From Capitulum mitella (taxonomy: Eukaryota > Arthropoda > Thecostraca > Pollicipedomorpha > Pollicipedidae): DNA of 64,000 nucleotides. The notes beneath the pieces are model-generated. The model made no database searches. It had not been told where the DNA came from and worked only from the letters and a program-made list of their open reading frames with translations. Within the stretch, counting starts at the first letter, position 1. Each line of letters begins with the position of its first letter. The translations under genes and the position numbers were made by a program. The stretch lies in the NCBI GenBank assembly GCA_030062745.1, contig CP099843.1:5457001-5521000 (forward strand), in the 5' to 3' direction. Positions 35,414-47,874 of this stretch are shown piece by piece.

Positions 35414-35630
35414 GACGCTCTAGCAAAGAATGTTTTGGGAACTTTGGTCCCTTCGCGTTGTCGTTTTGTACTGTACTCTAGGTATTGTTCATTTATGAGT
35501 GCGCTGACTCGTCCGACTTTCCACTAGATATTTTCATTCACGAAACCACAGACCTATGGGAACTTTGCATCAGATGCATTTCATTCATGGATACGCTGAG
35601 TTGAGCTTAAGGCTGTCAAAATCTCCGCAG

Positions 35631-35739
35631 CCTGAGCAACTTGAGCAACAGTAAAATGAAATGGCGAGGCGACACGAACCAGATTCCGCCGTCAATCTGC
35701 AGCACTGCCTGCCCACTCGGGATGATCCGAAACTATCAG
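35631..35739 (+). CDS. mGluR: mGluR exon 8: start of cysteine-rich domain
   Basis: The exon is 109 bp, entering in phase 2 and leaving in phase 0, with acceptor ..aaatctccgcag and donor gtgaga. It encodes Ser373 (split) and residues 374-409. LSNLSNSKMKWRGD is a variable linker with an N-L-S sequon. IPPSICSTACPLGMIRNYQ begins the nine-cysteine domain with C396 and C400 (vertebrate ..SICS.PC..). The linker frame is fixed by joining to the GC donor of exon 7. Base composition is A/T-richer than the GC-rich exons 1-6. Confidence 0.93.
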
Positions 35740-37579
35740 GTGAGATGGCTGCTCGGACAGCTCAACCGACGCAGGTTCAAATGGTAAAGGATGCAAATCT
35801 TGTCGAAGATGGCAAGTTCATATAATCCTGGTGCCATTGTCAGAGTGTGACGTGTTTAAAGTTACTAGTATGAACGTAAATCCACACCGTTTGTTCCGCT
35901 TTGAACCCATGCATAAGGTATGACTACGGCGTGTTTAATTTTTCGCTTACTAACGATAAGTCAGTCATGCAATCGACAACTATGTGCAAGCCCGAATCCG
36001 TTTTTTTTAGTTGAAACTCAAAATGAAGAAAACATGTTTCTCTTGGTTTTCCAAGCTTACAGTTCGTTTGAGATACGTTGGTGGACCGGGAGAATATTTG
36101 CACGTGCGTTCGTATAATTGAAAGGTGTCTTATCACTGTTAAGTACTTCATTACATCTTAATCCCAGAGGATATCTAGCTTCCTGCAGACGCCCCTGGCT
36201 CAAAGCGAAAGACGGTAAAGCGTAGGGGGAAGTGCATTAGCGTAGAATAAGTCAGAAATGGTTTGCAACCTACGGTATGTAAATAATATATAATAATAAA
36301 TAATAAATAACGAAGGCCGCTGCCTTAAGGTCTTTACCTGATTTGCTGGTATGGGGATTGGGAGTTGAGGTCTCATTCTCGTGACGGTAGATTTATACAC
36401 ATGATGGAACTTACCTCATGCCTCGCTGGCCAGAAATCGATGTAGCTGGGTGCTTTTTAATATGTGGGTGCCGAATGAGGTCATCACGTGTTTCATTACA
36501 TCGTCACATCATGCATTTTGAAACGGAACAAAGCAAGCTGTTGTGAGCCCATTAGTGGCCAGACCTAGACACAGAAGAAAATTTTATCTTTCATCAATAA
36601 AGGTGCATTGGAATGACCCATTGAGTGTGCTTCAGTTGAGAAAATGGAATTTTGAGCCTCGTAATTTATACTGCGGAGCATCCCAAAAATCAGGCAATAA
36701 ACGTGAATAGAGTCAAAAAACCTGTACAACGCAATAAAACTTGTGATATGCGGGAACATGGAGAAGTTCAATACATTGACAGCCATTTACCGGTCTGGAA
36801 TAGATTTATCAACATTCTTTACATATCACATGCTGTGATGCAGTTATTTACAGTGCGAACTGAGCCAGCTTATCGCGGAGATCTGCGTTTATGTAGGCAC
36901 ATTTCCCTGATAATGTACTTAAGAACAGCATGACACCTTGGTAGAAAAGCTCCATATAACAGCATGTACCGCGCCGACAGTGTGAGGCTAAGAGTACATC
37001 TTGTCGGCATTACCGTTTTTCTGAGGGCCATTTCTTCCACCCTGTGTTGTGTGGGAATCGTCAGAACGGTGCAGGTGCGGCCCGGCTTGCTACAGCTAAG
37101 CTTAGCTTTGCTGAGACTCAAGAGGAAAATGAGCACAGGCCTCAGTGGAGAGACTTTACAGGAATCAATGCGGGTGCCTAACGGAGCTGTTACCTTGCGC
37201 CACGTTTTTTTTTTCACATGGGGGAAAACCCAATACGTCTGGGAAAGCCCATTACCCAACGTTCAAACAAAGTAAACTGTCTTCTCATTTATGAAACTGC
37301 TCATGGGTGTACGTATGAGAAAAGAAAATTTCGCGTAACCTCGAGCAGCTTAGCAGCATTCGAAGGTGCTAGCTCCAGTTTTTTGGGGTTGCCCGGGGTC
37401 CACAGACGCAAAGGAATCACCATTCATTCCTGGGTGTTTTTGGGCTTGCGATACTATGAGAAGGCCCCTCTGGTCGTGACGGACTTGGTCCAGCAATCTT
37501 AAGTCTAAGGTAGAAACTTTCGTGCTGACTCGTAAATGCCCATCTGGAGGCTTGCATCAGGTTCATGTGCCGATTTCCA

Positions 37580-38799
37580 TTAACCCGCGTACGACCGTCG
37601 GTCGGCGACGATCACGCTCGACTGGGGGCGGGGTTGGCCGCCCCCCTTAACTCACGAACGGTTGGTTGCACGATAAAAAATAAGCACACTGTTGGAAAGC
37701 TTGTGACGAGTAGAGTTCGAAACATGTCTTATCTTTAGTTTTAGATAATATGTAAGCAATTTGCGTCCTATATATGTTTTGTCATAGCCGACCGCATGAG
37801 ACCGAGAAATGGCCTGAATCTCAAGGACTGTGACTAATAACGCATAGGAAAAGGCACCAACGCACGAGTAAAAGTTCGCAGATGCCGGTACACGTCGAAT
37901 TTCTCAGATTTGCTCACTATGTATGCCGAAACGTTGAGTTAAAGACACGGCAGTTTTCACGCCGGTTATTGGTGGGCGCCCCAGCGGTACGCAGTAAGAA
38001 ATTGACGGGAACTAATTTTAGTCTTCCTTTATTTTCACGAGAAAAGCCTATCCATGCAAATTTTATTGATCTTAGTGGTTCTTGTGATGGTTTTCATGCT
38101 TAAATTTTGGAAAAATTCATTAGTTACCAATCCACAAAATCGGCGGAGTTTTATTCGCGAGAACCTGTTTATTTCCAAAATATGCAATTTTTTAAAACTT
38201 TTCGAGCTTCCTGGTATTACTTACGTCTTTGCAAGCCAGTTCTGTCAATTTTTACCCATTCTGAGTAATTCATCGCTGATTTCGACGGCGGTACATTTTG
38301 GCTCACTACCGTTATTCGTGACCTGACCTCAGGTCAATGGCCGGAAGTCATTGATACTTTGTCCAATGACGGTAACTGGATATCTGCTTCACTCCACACT
38401 GAAAATAATATGAAAAAATCCTCCAATTTCCGAAAAAAACGACGACATGTCTTGAAATGGGCTTGACCTAAGGTCAAGGACCCGGAAAACTCCCAAAAAA
38501 AATCTGAGAAAGCGGATTTGTTGCGTCTACCAAGATGGCTTACCCCTGAAAGTATTATTATGATATCTTGTTTTCCGAAAAAAATACAGGACGCTAAACA
38601 TTTTTGGACATAGGTCCGTTTGACCTCACCTAGGTCAGCCAGCTGACTTGACCTGAGGTCAAAACTTTGACGCAAGGTGTAAAATGATCAAGCAACAGGC
38701 GCACGAAGTTTCATGGCGCTTTGTTTGTTCGTTCTCCCGCAGTCCTAGAAAAACCTCAGGGGGGCGGTCAACCGCTCCCCCCCAGTACCGGCGGGTTAA
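37580..38799 (+). mobile_element. TTAA-type non-autonomous element, family A, copy 1
   Basis: The element is 1,220 bp and bounded by TTAA on both sides (37580-37583, 38796-38799). It begins CCCGCGTACGACCGTCGG and ends GGCGGG. Near each end is a G-run/C-run stem: gactgggggcggggttggccgcccccc on the left and ggggggcggtcaaccgctcccccc on the right, each able to form a hairpin. Copies 2 and 3 are collinear. No transposase frame is present. The features fit a piggyBac-like MITE. Clusters of TGACCT/AGGTCA lie near 38319-38336 and 38615-38665. Confidence 0.8.
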
Positions 38800-39052
38800 A
38801 ATGGACGTTTCTGTGGCAGAGAATTCACGCATTTTGAGCTGCTGTGTCCATGATATAACGATTTGTGCGAACAGCTGCCACCACTCCTCTTCGATTTGAC
38901 AGAGATGCAGTGGCAGCCGATATTCCATATAATCAGTCAAAGACACGCATGGAGTGGAAAAGCATCTCTCGTCGCATCGAAGAATCAGTGCCACATTTGA
39001 CCGTATCTCATCACACGACACTGCGTCTCCTTTTCATTTTTCTCCAGCGCAA

Positions 39053-39105
39053 TGGGTACTTTATATACACTTCAAGTGCTTATAAAGTACACTTGAAGTG
39101 TACCC
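39053..39105. repeat. Short inverted repeat (hairpin)
   Basis: The arms cacttcaagtg and cacttgaagtg are exact complements, and outer bases gggtac/gtaccc also pair. The loop is about ten bases (cttataaagta). It lies in intron 8 between two TTAA elements, with no identified function. Confidence 0.75.
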
Positions 39106-39404
39106 TTAGTAATTCCGGCAGCCTCCAATGCCGCCTGACGCGCATCGTTTTTAAAACGCTTGAAACACTTGACACTGTGGTTGTCTGTGTTTGTTTAAAG
39201 GTGTGCGTTTTATTTCACCTGACAATCGTTGTTTTATAATTTTGACGAGAGGTGAGAATAACCGCTGCGTGGACGCCTCCAATAAATACATACGTATATA
39301 CATATATAATCAATAGCCAGGATTTTGTCTTGAAAAGAATCCTCGAGAAACCTCCATGACTTCCATAAGCTGTTTCATAGACCTTCCTAAAGCAGCCTGT
39401 AAAA

Positions 39405-39625
39405 CTTCCTTAGAGGGGCCTCAGAGACCTCTCCGAAAACGCCTCCGAGGCCTCTCCGAATGCGCCCTGAAAAGTTTTCGAAAGGACCTCCGAGACCTCT
39501 CCCAAGAGACCTTTGGAGCTTTCCCGAAGGAGCCTCGACCTCGGCCGTCCCGAGGGGCCTCAGAATCATCCGAAACGGCCTCCGAGGCCTCCCGGGGGAC
39601 TTCGGGGCCTGCCTTTGGGCGATAT
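39405..39625. repeat. Degenerate cctccgag/cctctccg repeat
   Basis: Imperfect units of about 20-25 bp share the words cctccgag, gacctctcc and cgaa/ggaagg. The translation is Arg/Ser/Pro-rich in all open frames and on both strands. I see no sign that it is a gene. Confidence 0.6.
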
Positions 39626-40343
39626 CTTTGAGAGGCCCCTCGGAGGCCAGAATCCATCGACAGGAGGCCCCATCGGCCATTCCATCGCCGTCATCAGCCG
39701 AAGGGAATTTTCTCGTCCTCTCCGCGATTGGGTTCTGCTGGGCCCAAGGAAGGACGTATGGCATAGGACTCCCCCTTCCCACCTGGCTACGTCGCTGATC
39801 ATAGGCCATGAGAAAACATCAAAAGAAAGCACGAAATACCATTTTACATATCACAGCAGTTCCTAAACGGAACTACAGCTTACGCGGGGCCATTTGCGCC
39901 CAGTGGCCTAGAAACAGGACATAGGTAAAGAAAGGTACTTCTCTGGAAAGTGGCATATGAATCGAATTGACACTGAATGACATTGGATTCGTCAGAAATT
40001 AAGCGTAGAGTGTAAGTGTGTTTCTTGAAATGTCGTGCTTTCTTTATATCTAACAATCACCTATCATTCTTTATATCTAAAAATCATCCATCATGAACTC
40101 TATTCCCGTACCCATAGCGCTAGTGCACATTTCAGTTTTTTTTTGGGGGGGGCTTATTCGGTCCCCTCCACTGAGATCTCGAGAGCTTCATAATCATAAT
40201 CAACGGCAATGTATCTGCCATGACGTAAACTACATTTTGATGAAACAAGTTTTGAAAATCTTGAAGTATGTAGATGTCGGGGGCAAAAAGTCAGAAAGGG
40301 GGATTTTTCTATTTGTTATAACTCCACTGTTTATGGGCTGATT

Positions 40344-41564
40344 TTAACCCGCGCACGACCGTCGGTCCGTTACGATCATGCGCGACTGGGGGCTGTTGAC
40401 AGCCCCCTCTAACTCGCAAACGGTTGGTCGCACAATAAAAATAAGCATACCGTTGGAAATCTTGTGACGAGTAGAGCTCGAAACTGGTCTCATTTTTAGT
40501 TTTAGATAATATGTAAGCAATTTACGCCCTATATATGTTTTCTCATAGCCGACTGCATGAGACCCGAGAAATGGCCTGAATCTCAAGGGCTGTGAATAAT
40601 AACGCATAAATAAAGGCACCAGCGCACAAGTAAAGGTCCACAAATGCCGATACACGTCTAAGTTCCCCAGATTTGTTCAATATATACGCCGAAACGTTGA
40701 GTTAAAGACACGGCAATTCTCCCGCCAGCTGTCGGTGTGCGCCGCTGCCGTATGCAGTACCAAACTGACGGGAACTAATTTTAGCGTTCCTTTAGTTTCG
40801 CAAAAAAACCCATCTGTGTACATTTTATTGATCTTCGTGATTCTTGTCATGATTTTTCATGCTTAAATTTTGGAAAAATTCATTATTTACCAATGTACAC
40901 AATTGGCGGAGCCTTATTCGCGAGAGTGTGTTTATTTCCAAAATATGCTATTTTTTCAAACTTTTCGAGGTTCCTGGTATTACTTCCGTCTGTGCAAGCT
41001 AGTTATGCAATTTTCTACCCATTCTGAGTAATTCATCGCCGATTTTGACGGTGGTACATTTTGGCTCACTACAGTTATTCGTGACCTGACCTCAGGTCAA
41101 TGGCTGGAAGTCATTGATTCTTTGCCCAATGACGGAAACTGGGTGTCTGCTTCACCCCACACTAAAAATGTTATAAAATATTCCGTCAGTTTCCGAAAAA
41201 AACGACGACATATCTAGAAAATGGACTTGACCTTAGGAAAATGACCTGGAAAATTCCGAAAAATCTGAGATAGTAGATGTGTTGAATCTATCACGATCAC
41301 TAATCCCTGAAAGTATTATTGAGATATCTTGTTTTGCGAAAAAGTTAGATGGCGCTAAACTTTTTTGGACATAGGTCCGTTTGACCTGACCTAGGTCAGG
41401 CACCTGACCTGACCTGAAGTCAAAATTTTGACACAAGATGTAAAAATAATAAAGCAAAAGGTACACAAAGCTTTGTGGCTCTGTGTTTGTTCGTTTTCTC
41501 GCAATCCCAGAAAAACCTCAGGGGGGGGGCTGTCATCAGCCCCCCCCAGTCGGGGACGGGTTAA
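40344..41564 (+). mobile_element. TTAA-type non-autonomous element, family A, copy 2
   Basis: It is collinear with 37580-38799 and bounded by TTAA (40344-40347, 41561-41564). It begins CCCGCGCACGACCGTCGG and ends GGGGACGGG. The left subterminal stem is gactgggggctgttgacagccccc and the right one is gggggggggctgtcatcagcccccccc. This copy has the best-preserved ends of the three. It is in intron 8, about 1.5 kb after copy 1 and in the same orientation. Confidence 0.82.
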
Positions 41565-43714
41565 TGCGAGCGGCATAAATTGAGAGCCAGTCGATGAGAC
41601 TTTGCCCATTACCCATATGTTTGGAATTTTGACAAAATTCATAGGCGTTCCCAGTGCTTGGAAAATGGGAAGAATTCTGTTTTAAAACTGGATTAACATG
41701 AATGTTAATTTTCTTTTGGATATCACAAGTCGTGTTGCACCTAAGACGTACAAATTGCACCACACCTTTTGTATAATGCTGCCATAGGCGATGCCAGGGA
41801 CATGAGAAAAGGCCATGGTCGCATTTTTATTAGATCACCTTAAGACCTTTGGCCTGAAATGACCTCAGATGACTTCTGAGTCGCATGGAAAGGCCCCGAG
41901 CTCATTTTTAAGTGTCTGAAAACGTTTTTGATCATCTGAATTGACTTTAATTCAAGTGTTGTTCATGGCCGTCGTGATACAGGGCACGCGCGTAGACGTT
42001 TTAGGTCATAACTCCGTGACGTGACCAGATATCAGTCCGGAACCTTAACGCAAGTAGAAGGGACTGTGCTAAGTCACATATGTTTCAGGTTTTCCGATTT
42101 GAAAATTATCGCCAAAAATTATAACGCAAAATTAAATGTGGATTTTCGACATTAGCATGACCATATGAAGTTACTTCAGATGAGCAGGAATATTTTTGCA
42201 AGTTTGTCCAGGTTTTACGTATACACTCGTATAAAATTTTGGGTTATACTTTAAAAATTCAATTTCCTACAGCCATTTTTCGTTTACTTTCGAGACTGCC
42301 GCAAATTTTCTGAGGTGTCTCTCAAAAACTTGGTCTAACTCTGCCCCTGAGTAAAATTAAACGAATAAGATTTTGCATAATATGTACGAGAAGGGTAGGA
42401 AACGCTATCAACTTTCGTGGAGCCCCTTCAAAAACCCTGGAAATGGCCAGCAAGAAACTGGAGGGAACCTCAGAAGCCTCCCGCGTAGGGGAATAAGACT
42501 AAGACAAGCCATAATGCCAGAACGCATCTGATTTCCATGCCACGTGGACCACAGCTGATGTAGCTTAAAGCGTCAATTTTGGTATCTAATGCCGGCTATC
42601 CATCGGTTTTCCATGCGAAAATGTATTTATGCAATTGACTTGGTGGCTATTTTAAAGGCAGCTGTTTTGCTGTCTTATTGAGGCGATGCCGGGGCATAAA
42701 CGGGTAAAAGATATTGCATATTCGGTCATGATATAGCGTAATTGCGAATGATCGAACAGTTTTCTAGGCGTCTGCCTAAACTTGGTGGTACCCGGGCAGC
42801 CACAAACATATCTAGAACTCCATCAGCAATCAGTTGCTCTAGCAAGTTTGCTAATGATCCAACTAGTTGCCAAAACTTTGTGGTTTCTGACAACTTTATT
42901 TTCTTCGAAAAGCTCGCCAGTAAATGCAGTGTGGAAATTACTGCATGCCTTATCGTGAAACTGTTTGTTATTTACCAAACCTATTAAGAGTAGAAATACT
43001 AACGAAAAAAAATACCGTTAGTGTCCGAATTCTCGTATGCTCGTCTAAGAACACGCAAAACCACGTGTTAGAAATTCTGTATTCCCGTAACGGTGCTTGA
43101 CAAAGAGGACTGATTCGGTTGAAAAATGTCTATTACAATTGTTATTGGCTATACGTCGACAGCCAGCCTTTTTGATAAAAGCCGGCACAACGATTCCGTA
43201 TTTTTCTGACGTTCGGATTTTTCGACTCGACGCATCTCAATCCTCAGTTAGCCAAACCGTCTGTCGAAGTGCGATAAATATTTATGTTTTCCAGATGCTT
43301 TGGAGCGGAAACCAATTTAGAAACGTCTTCGCTTGCTGGTATTCTTTCAAGAGAACGTTTCGATTTCAATTTTTAATTGAAAAAACGACTCAGTTGGTTC
43401 TGAATTTTAGATGCACACGCATATGCATCATCGACATTATTAGGGATGGAGAGATGTTATTGCTTAGGAAGTTCGAACAAAAGTGTTTTTCTCAAGACAA
43501 TGGCAAGGAAGCGTCATTTGGTTTTGGCGTAAAAAAGATGTCTTAGTCATTCTGTCACGCTTTGGTAGGTGGGATAGGAAAGTAAACGCTGTTTTTAGGA
43601 AGAGCTTTCCATGAAACCATTCAGCAGCCATCATTGTTGAACAATATCCAGAGGCGCTGCTGAGGCATGATGCTTGGTTCGAGGCGCAACTTCAGCAGAG
43701 ACCATGTACAACAG

Positions 43715-44133
43715 GACGCCTGCTGCTGGAGCTGTGTCAAGTGCCCAGAGGGCGACCGCATCGACAACGATACGTGTGTCGAGTGTCCGATGGGCTACTT
43801 GCCGACGGCCAACTACCGCTCCTGCTACCGGCTGACGGCCGAGTACATCTCCTGGAGCTCCGGCTGGGCCATCGTGCCGATCGTCTTCAGCAGCCTCGGC
43901 ATCGTCGTCACCCTCTTCACCATCGCGGTGTTCCTGCGCTTCAACAACACGCCCGTCATCAAGGCGTCTGGCCGCGAGCTCTGCTACGTCCTGCTCTGCG
44001 GCATCGTCGTCTGCTACGCCATGACGTTTGTCATCCTGATGAAGCCGACGGTGGTATCGTGTGCGCTGGTGCGGATGGGCCTGGGGCTTTGCCTCAACAT
44101 TTGCTACAGCGCCCTCCTCACCAAAACAAACAG
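43715..44133 (+). CDS. mGluR: mGluR exon 9: rest of cysteine-rich domain and helices 1-3
   Basis: The exon is 419 bp, entering in phase 0 and leaving in phase 2, with donor gtgcgg. It encodes residues 410-548 and two bases of Arg549. DACCWSCVKCPEGD continues the nine-cysteine domain (C412, C413, C416, C419, C430, C433, C446). Helix 1 is about WAIVPIVFSSLGIVVTLFTI. The loop FNNTPVIKASGRELCYVLL is the family's most conserved intracellular/helix 2 segment. Helix 3 is about MGLGLCLNICYSALLTKTNR. The acceptor chosen (..tgtacaacag) is the only AG giving the right phase without a stop, but its pyrimidine tract is weak, so the first residues are less certain than the rest. Confidence 0.94.
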
Positions 44134-45046
44134 GTGCGGGTGTACGCTCATCGCCTATGCTTATCTCATTGCCCATGCTATCTCAGCTCACCATTTGCAC
44201 TAGAGTTCATCTGATGTCTTCATGGGAAACAGAGCCTGCAGTGCTATTGACACGGGCTCGTGAACCTCTCTGGTGACAATACCGTTACACCGTTGCAAAC
44301 GGAAGGAAATTTGGGCATACCAGATCCAAGTTTTGTTCCTCCCGCATTAGCATTTCTCATCGAAAAGATGACATCAGAGGCCGAAATCTTTTTTAGCGAG
44401 TTTGGGCCGAATTAGAATAATGGTCCCTGCTTCTACAATGCTAATTCTCCTACGACCGGAGATAAATGATGCCCACTTATAAAACTTCAGACTCCCATTC
44501 AGCACGCTCGCATCCACGGGAGTGCTGTGATGTAAAATGGCATGGCTATTATCGAGCTAATTCATCAAGGTCCTATCTGACTTTAATGGGATAACAGAAC
44601 AGTGGCGGTCCTGTGTCAGAAATCTTCAGATGTCTCCCTTCTCTATCAGCAAACTTTACAGCTGATGCTCTCGCATGCCATTTTTTCATCCTACAAAATC
44701 AGTTGGTAGGCTTTTACGCGGATTCATAAACGCATAATGTGTTCCCAACAAAGCTTTTCCGTGAATGTGAGAGCTGTTGGAAGATATTTTCCTCTTCCCT
44801 GGGGATGGGAAAATAAAGCAAAAACGTGAACATGTTGCTCTCCAACAGTCGGAAAATTGATCGCTTGCGGACGATATTTGACAAAGTTTAATCGAAAACT
44901 CGCAAACGTTTTCCTCGAGGGCTTCCGTCGGATTATGTACCATATGATATGTACCATATGATACCATATATGATGCCCAACATAGGGATTCATTGGTTAT
45001 GAGATGCGGCAGTCGCGTAATGTCCTGCCTCCAACTTCTTTCACAG
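44134..45046 (+). other. mGluR: Intron 9 (913 bp)
   Basis: This is a phase 2 intron with donor gtgcgg and acceptor ..cttctttcacag. It contains a small catatgatatgtaccatatg duplication near 44940-44970. There is no further feature. Confidence 0.75.
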
Positions 45047-45132
45047 GATATCGCGCATCTTTAACATGGGAATGAAGAGCATCAAGCGACCATCCTACAC
45101 GTCTCCACGGTCTCAGATTGCCATTTGCTTCG
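45047..45132 (+). CDS. mGluR: mGluR exon 10: second intracellular loop and start of helix 4
   Basis: The exon is 86 bp, entering in phase 2 and leaving in phase 1, with acceptor ..cttctttcacag and donor gtgagg. It encodes Arg549 (split), residues 550-577 and one base of Gly578. ISRIFNMGMKSIKRPSYTSP then SQIAICF matches the vertebrate pattern (IARIF..G......RFISPASQ). This loop contributes to G-protein contact in the family. The exon is too short to appear as a long open frame and was placed by homology and phase. Confidence 0.93.
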
Positions 45133-45674
45133 GTGAGGAGTTGGCGTCAGGCCGGGATGGGATGGGATGGGGCGGAGCTGCAGTTAATTTTATCACGCTG
45201 CTGGGGGTCGGCGAGAAATGGCCTGATATGCCAGGCGAAGTTAGCTGCAATTTGCCTGCTACACTGTAGATAGGACGGGATAGCCGCATTTTGAGCTGGT
45301 TGGCCGTTGAAGCTCATTTAGCCGCTTTCACAACGGCGTGCGTAATGTTACCTTGCTTGTGATCCGAAATCCCCGTGAAATTTTCAGTATAACCTTAATT
45401 TAACACAAAATTAACCATGCCGTTTTAAGCGCAATAACGCTTTCAGACTACTTACAGTACTACGGATTCTCGGAAAATTGTCATTTCCTCAGCAAAGACT
45501 AAAAACGCGGCGGACGTATTGGGTCACATTTGTCTTTTTACCGTTGCGAAAGCGGCCACTGAGTAGCGCTGTGTTTGACAGAGAGTGTTTAGACTGGCAG
45601 TTATTCTATTGGTTTTATCTTATAAGTTATGCAGCATAATGACCCGTTGTTAGCCGATCCGGAAATGGTCGCAG
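45133..45674 (+). other. mGluR: Intron 10 (542 bp)
   Basis: This is a phase 1 intron with donor gtgagg and acceptor ..atggtcgcag. No feature is recognised in it. Confidence 0.75.
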
Positions 45675-45979
45675 GCATGGTCTCCATTCAGCTGATCGGC
45701 ATCATCGTCTGGTTGATCCTGGAACACCCGTCGACCAAGGAGGTCTACCCGAACCGGCGGACGGCTGTGCTGACCTGCGGCATCAGCAGCCTCTCCCAGG
45801 TGGTCTCGCTCGGCTACAACATGGTCATGATCGTGCTCTGCACCTGGTACGCCTTCAAGACGCGCAAGATACCGGAGAACTTCAACGAGGCCAAGTACAT
45901 CGGCTTCACCATGTACAGCACGTGCATCGTGTGGCTGGCCTTCGTTCCCATTTACTTCACGACGCACAATGAATACAAG
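45675..45979 (+). CDS. mGluR: mGluR exon 11: helices 4-6
   Basis: The exon is 305 bp, entering in phase 1 and leaving in phase 0, with donor gtgagc. It encodes Gly578 (split) and residues 579-679. Helix 4 is about MVSIQLIGIIVWLILEHPS. The second extracellular loop carries LTCGISS, whose cysteine is expected to bridge to helix 3. Helix 5 is about LGYNMVMIVLCTWYAFKTRK. The third intracellular loop PENFNEAKYIGFTMY is nearly invariant in the family. Helix 6 is about YSTCIVWLAFVPIYF. The acceptor at 45673-45674 keeps phase and gives AICF-GMVSIQLIG. An open frame upstream of it back to 45629 is not supported. Confidence 0.95.
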
Positions 45980-47455
45980 GTGAGCCGGCCGAATACCAGA
46001 AAGTGCGCGCCGGGAACTAAAAGGATACCACCGTCTGTTTTTGTCGCCTCTGCCCGCAAGTCGGCCTGCAGCGGATTTGTTTGTTATCTGGCAATGATGC
46101 TACTTCTGGCGAAACTCTTGTAAAGTCAAAGTCGTCGCGGCATTGGATGTGCCAAAGGCAATGCACCAGACGATACGTGGGTCCAATGTCACTTTGTTTT
46201 ATTTAATTATTTTATTATTAATCACATTGTTTTTAGTGATCACACCACAGCCACCTACATGGTGACTGAACAAATGGTGGTGTGAATTTCTACATATATG
46301 AAGAAATCATCATTCGCCATCATCAAAGTCATCATCTGATGAAAGGCGTTCATGTTTCGTGGGTGAAATGCCGTACGTTTAATGTTAGCTCGTCATAACT
46401 ATACTACGCTTGTACTGAGGGTGACATTAAATATCTACTCCCCGAAACAGTGCATTTTTGAGAACAATTATGAGTAAATTAAATGGAGTAAATCATTTGA
46501 AATCGGATATTAAATAGAAATGGGAAATACGAAACATCTTGATGGTTGTAACCACGGAATGCGATCGGTGTATGCATTTCTCGAGGTCTCATCAATAGCA
46601 TGGCAACGACTCGGGTACATCGAACCTCACTGTATTAAGCAAGCGCCGAAGTTGTCCGATTTTTGAAATTTCAATACCGAGCATCGGAGAACAATGTCTC
46701 ACTTTAATCCCAAACGTTGCCGAAACACGTTTCAAAGTCTCCTGTACCTTCTGTACCTTCTTCACCACCTTCTGTAGGTGATGAACTCGCTTCCGGAACG
46801 TGAACTATCGGCTGGGAGGGAACTCTTGGCGGCCGCATCTGTTCGAGTGCCTTTGACAAAGTCCATATTGCTACGGCCGGCTCCAGGCGACCGAAATCTT
46901 CCAAAAATACGACTGTCTCTAAAGCTTCGGCGCAGCGTGGCGGAATTTCTTAAAGTTCCGGCCGAACTTTGGCGGTCTGAACGCTGCCAACGCTCCACCA
47001 GCCTCAATCCGTCCTGTTCGATCTGGTTCCCCATAGCTCTACGGCTGATTTCTCAGATCGAATGGATTCTCAACTTGGCACAGGCCGTCAGAGCCTGCGA
47101 CGGCGTTCGCCTCCGGCCTCCAGCGGCGGTCAATGGCAGATTCTGTCGACGCGAAAACTCCGAGTGGATTTGTGAAATAGGCTTGCTGTGTACCAACACC
47201 ACTCAAGTCTGCGCAGGACTGTCGCCGAATGCGGTTCTCTGACGGGGACTCGGAATATCCCGGCCTTTCATTCCTTTGCTGGCTATTTTACTTTTGGAGC
47301 GCCGTCGAGAGATCCATTTGCTTGAACGCCCCAAACTGAATGGCGTAACGTGTTGTGGACTCGCACACGCCCCGGACCAAACGCGCTTTGGACTTCTTGA
47401 CGTGAAAGGATGTTCTGACTGTAGATCACTGATTTGCCGTATTTGTCGGTTATGT

Positions 47456-47466
47456 CCGTATGTATG

Positions 47467-47535
<69 letters not shown>
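47456..47535. repeat. TA dinucleotide array
   Basis: About 70 bp of uninterrupted (TA)n is flanked by tgtatgta words. Tyr-Ile repeats in the frames over it are artefacts. It lies in intron 11. Confidence 0.97.
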
Positions 47536-47538
<3 letters not shown>

Positions 47539-47874
47539 TCCGCTGACAAACGCCATGAATTCGATATAAAGATGTATTTAGACTTTAAAGGTCGGTAAAC
47601 TCTAAACTAGAAACATGGTCTGGTTGAAACCATCTGTGGCGATTAGATATTAGGTTACATCTCCACTTAATGCCGTTGTTTTTTTTGTAGGCTGTAGGAG
47701 AAAGAAATAAAATGCGAGAGAACTCACGCTTAGAGTTCATTTCCTTATTTACACGAATCATTTCTTCATGAAGAGCAAAAGGGTGGTGTACAGTCTGGGC
47801 CTTGGAAGAGAAAAAAGTGATACACATTCCAAATCCAAACTGTTGGTCGACTATCCAATGCAAAGTCGAATAAT

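Larger units (their letters stand above)
34069..35630 (+). other. mGluR: Intron 7 (1.56 kb, GC-AG type)
   Basis: The donor gcaagt is otherwise a perfect match to the donor consensus (AG then g-c-a-a-g-t). The acceptor is ..aaatctccgcag. The intron contains a short cgttat repeat (about 34468-34500), a 34-bp tandem repeat (34786-34980) and a degraded second copy of exon 7 (35311-35413). Confidence 0.85.
35740..43714 (+). other. mGluR: Intron 8 (8.0 kb)
   Basis: This is a phase 0 intron with donor gtgaga. It holds two direct copies of a TTAA element (37580-38799 and 40344-41564), a short hairpin (39053-39105) and a degenerate cctccgag repeat (about 39405-39625). The intervals 35740-37570 and 41570-43700 contain no exon or RNA gene that I can recognise. 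The acceptor at 43713-43714 has a weak pyrimidine tract. Confidence 0.75.

Noticed and set aside
45629..45674. Apparent start codon and 15 residues before exon 11
   Set aside because: The alignment with the family begins at the acceptor at 45673-45674, and a start here would cut the receptor before helix 4.
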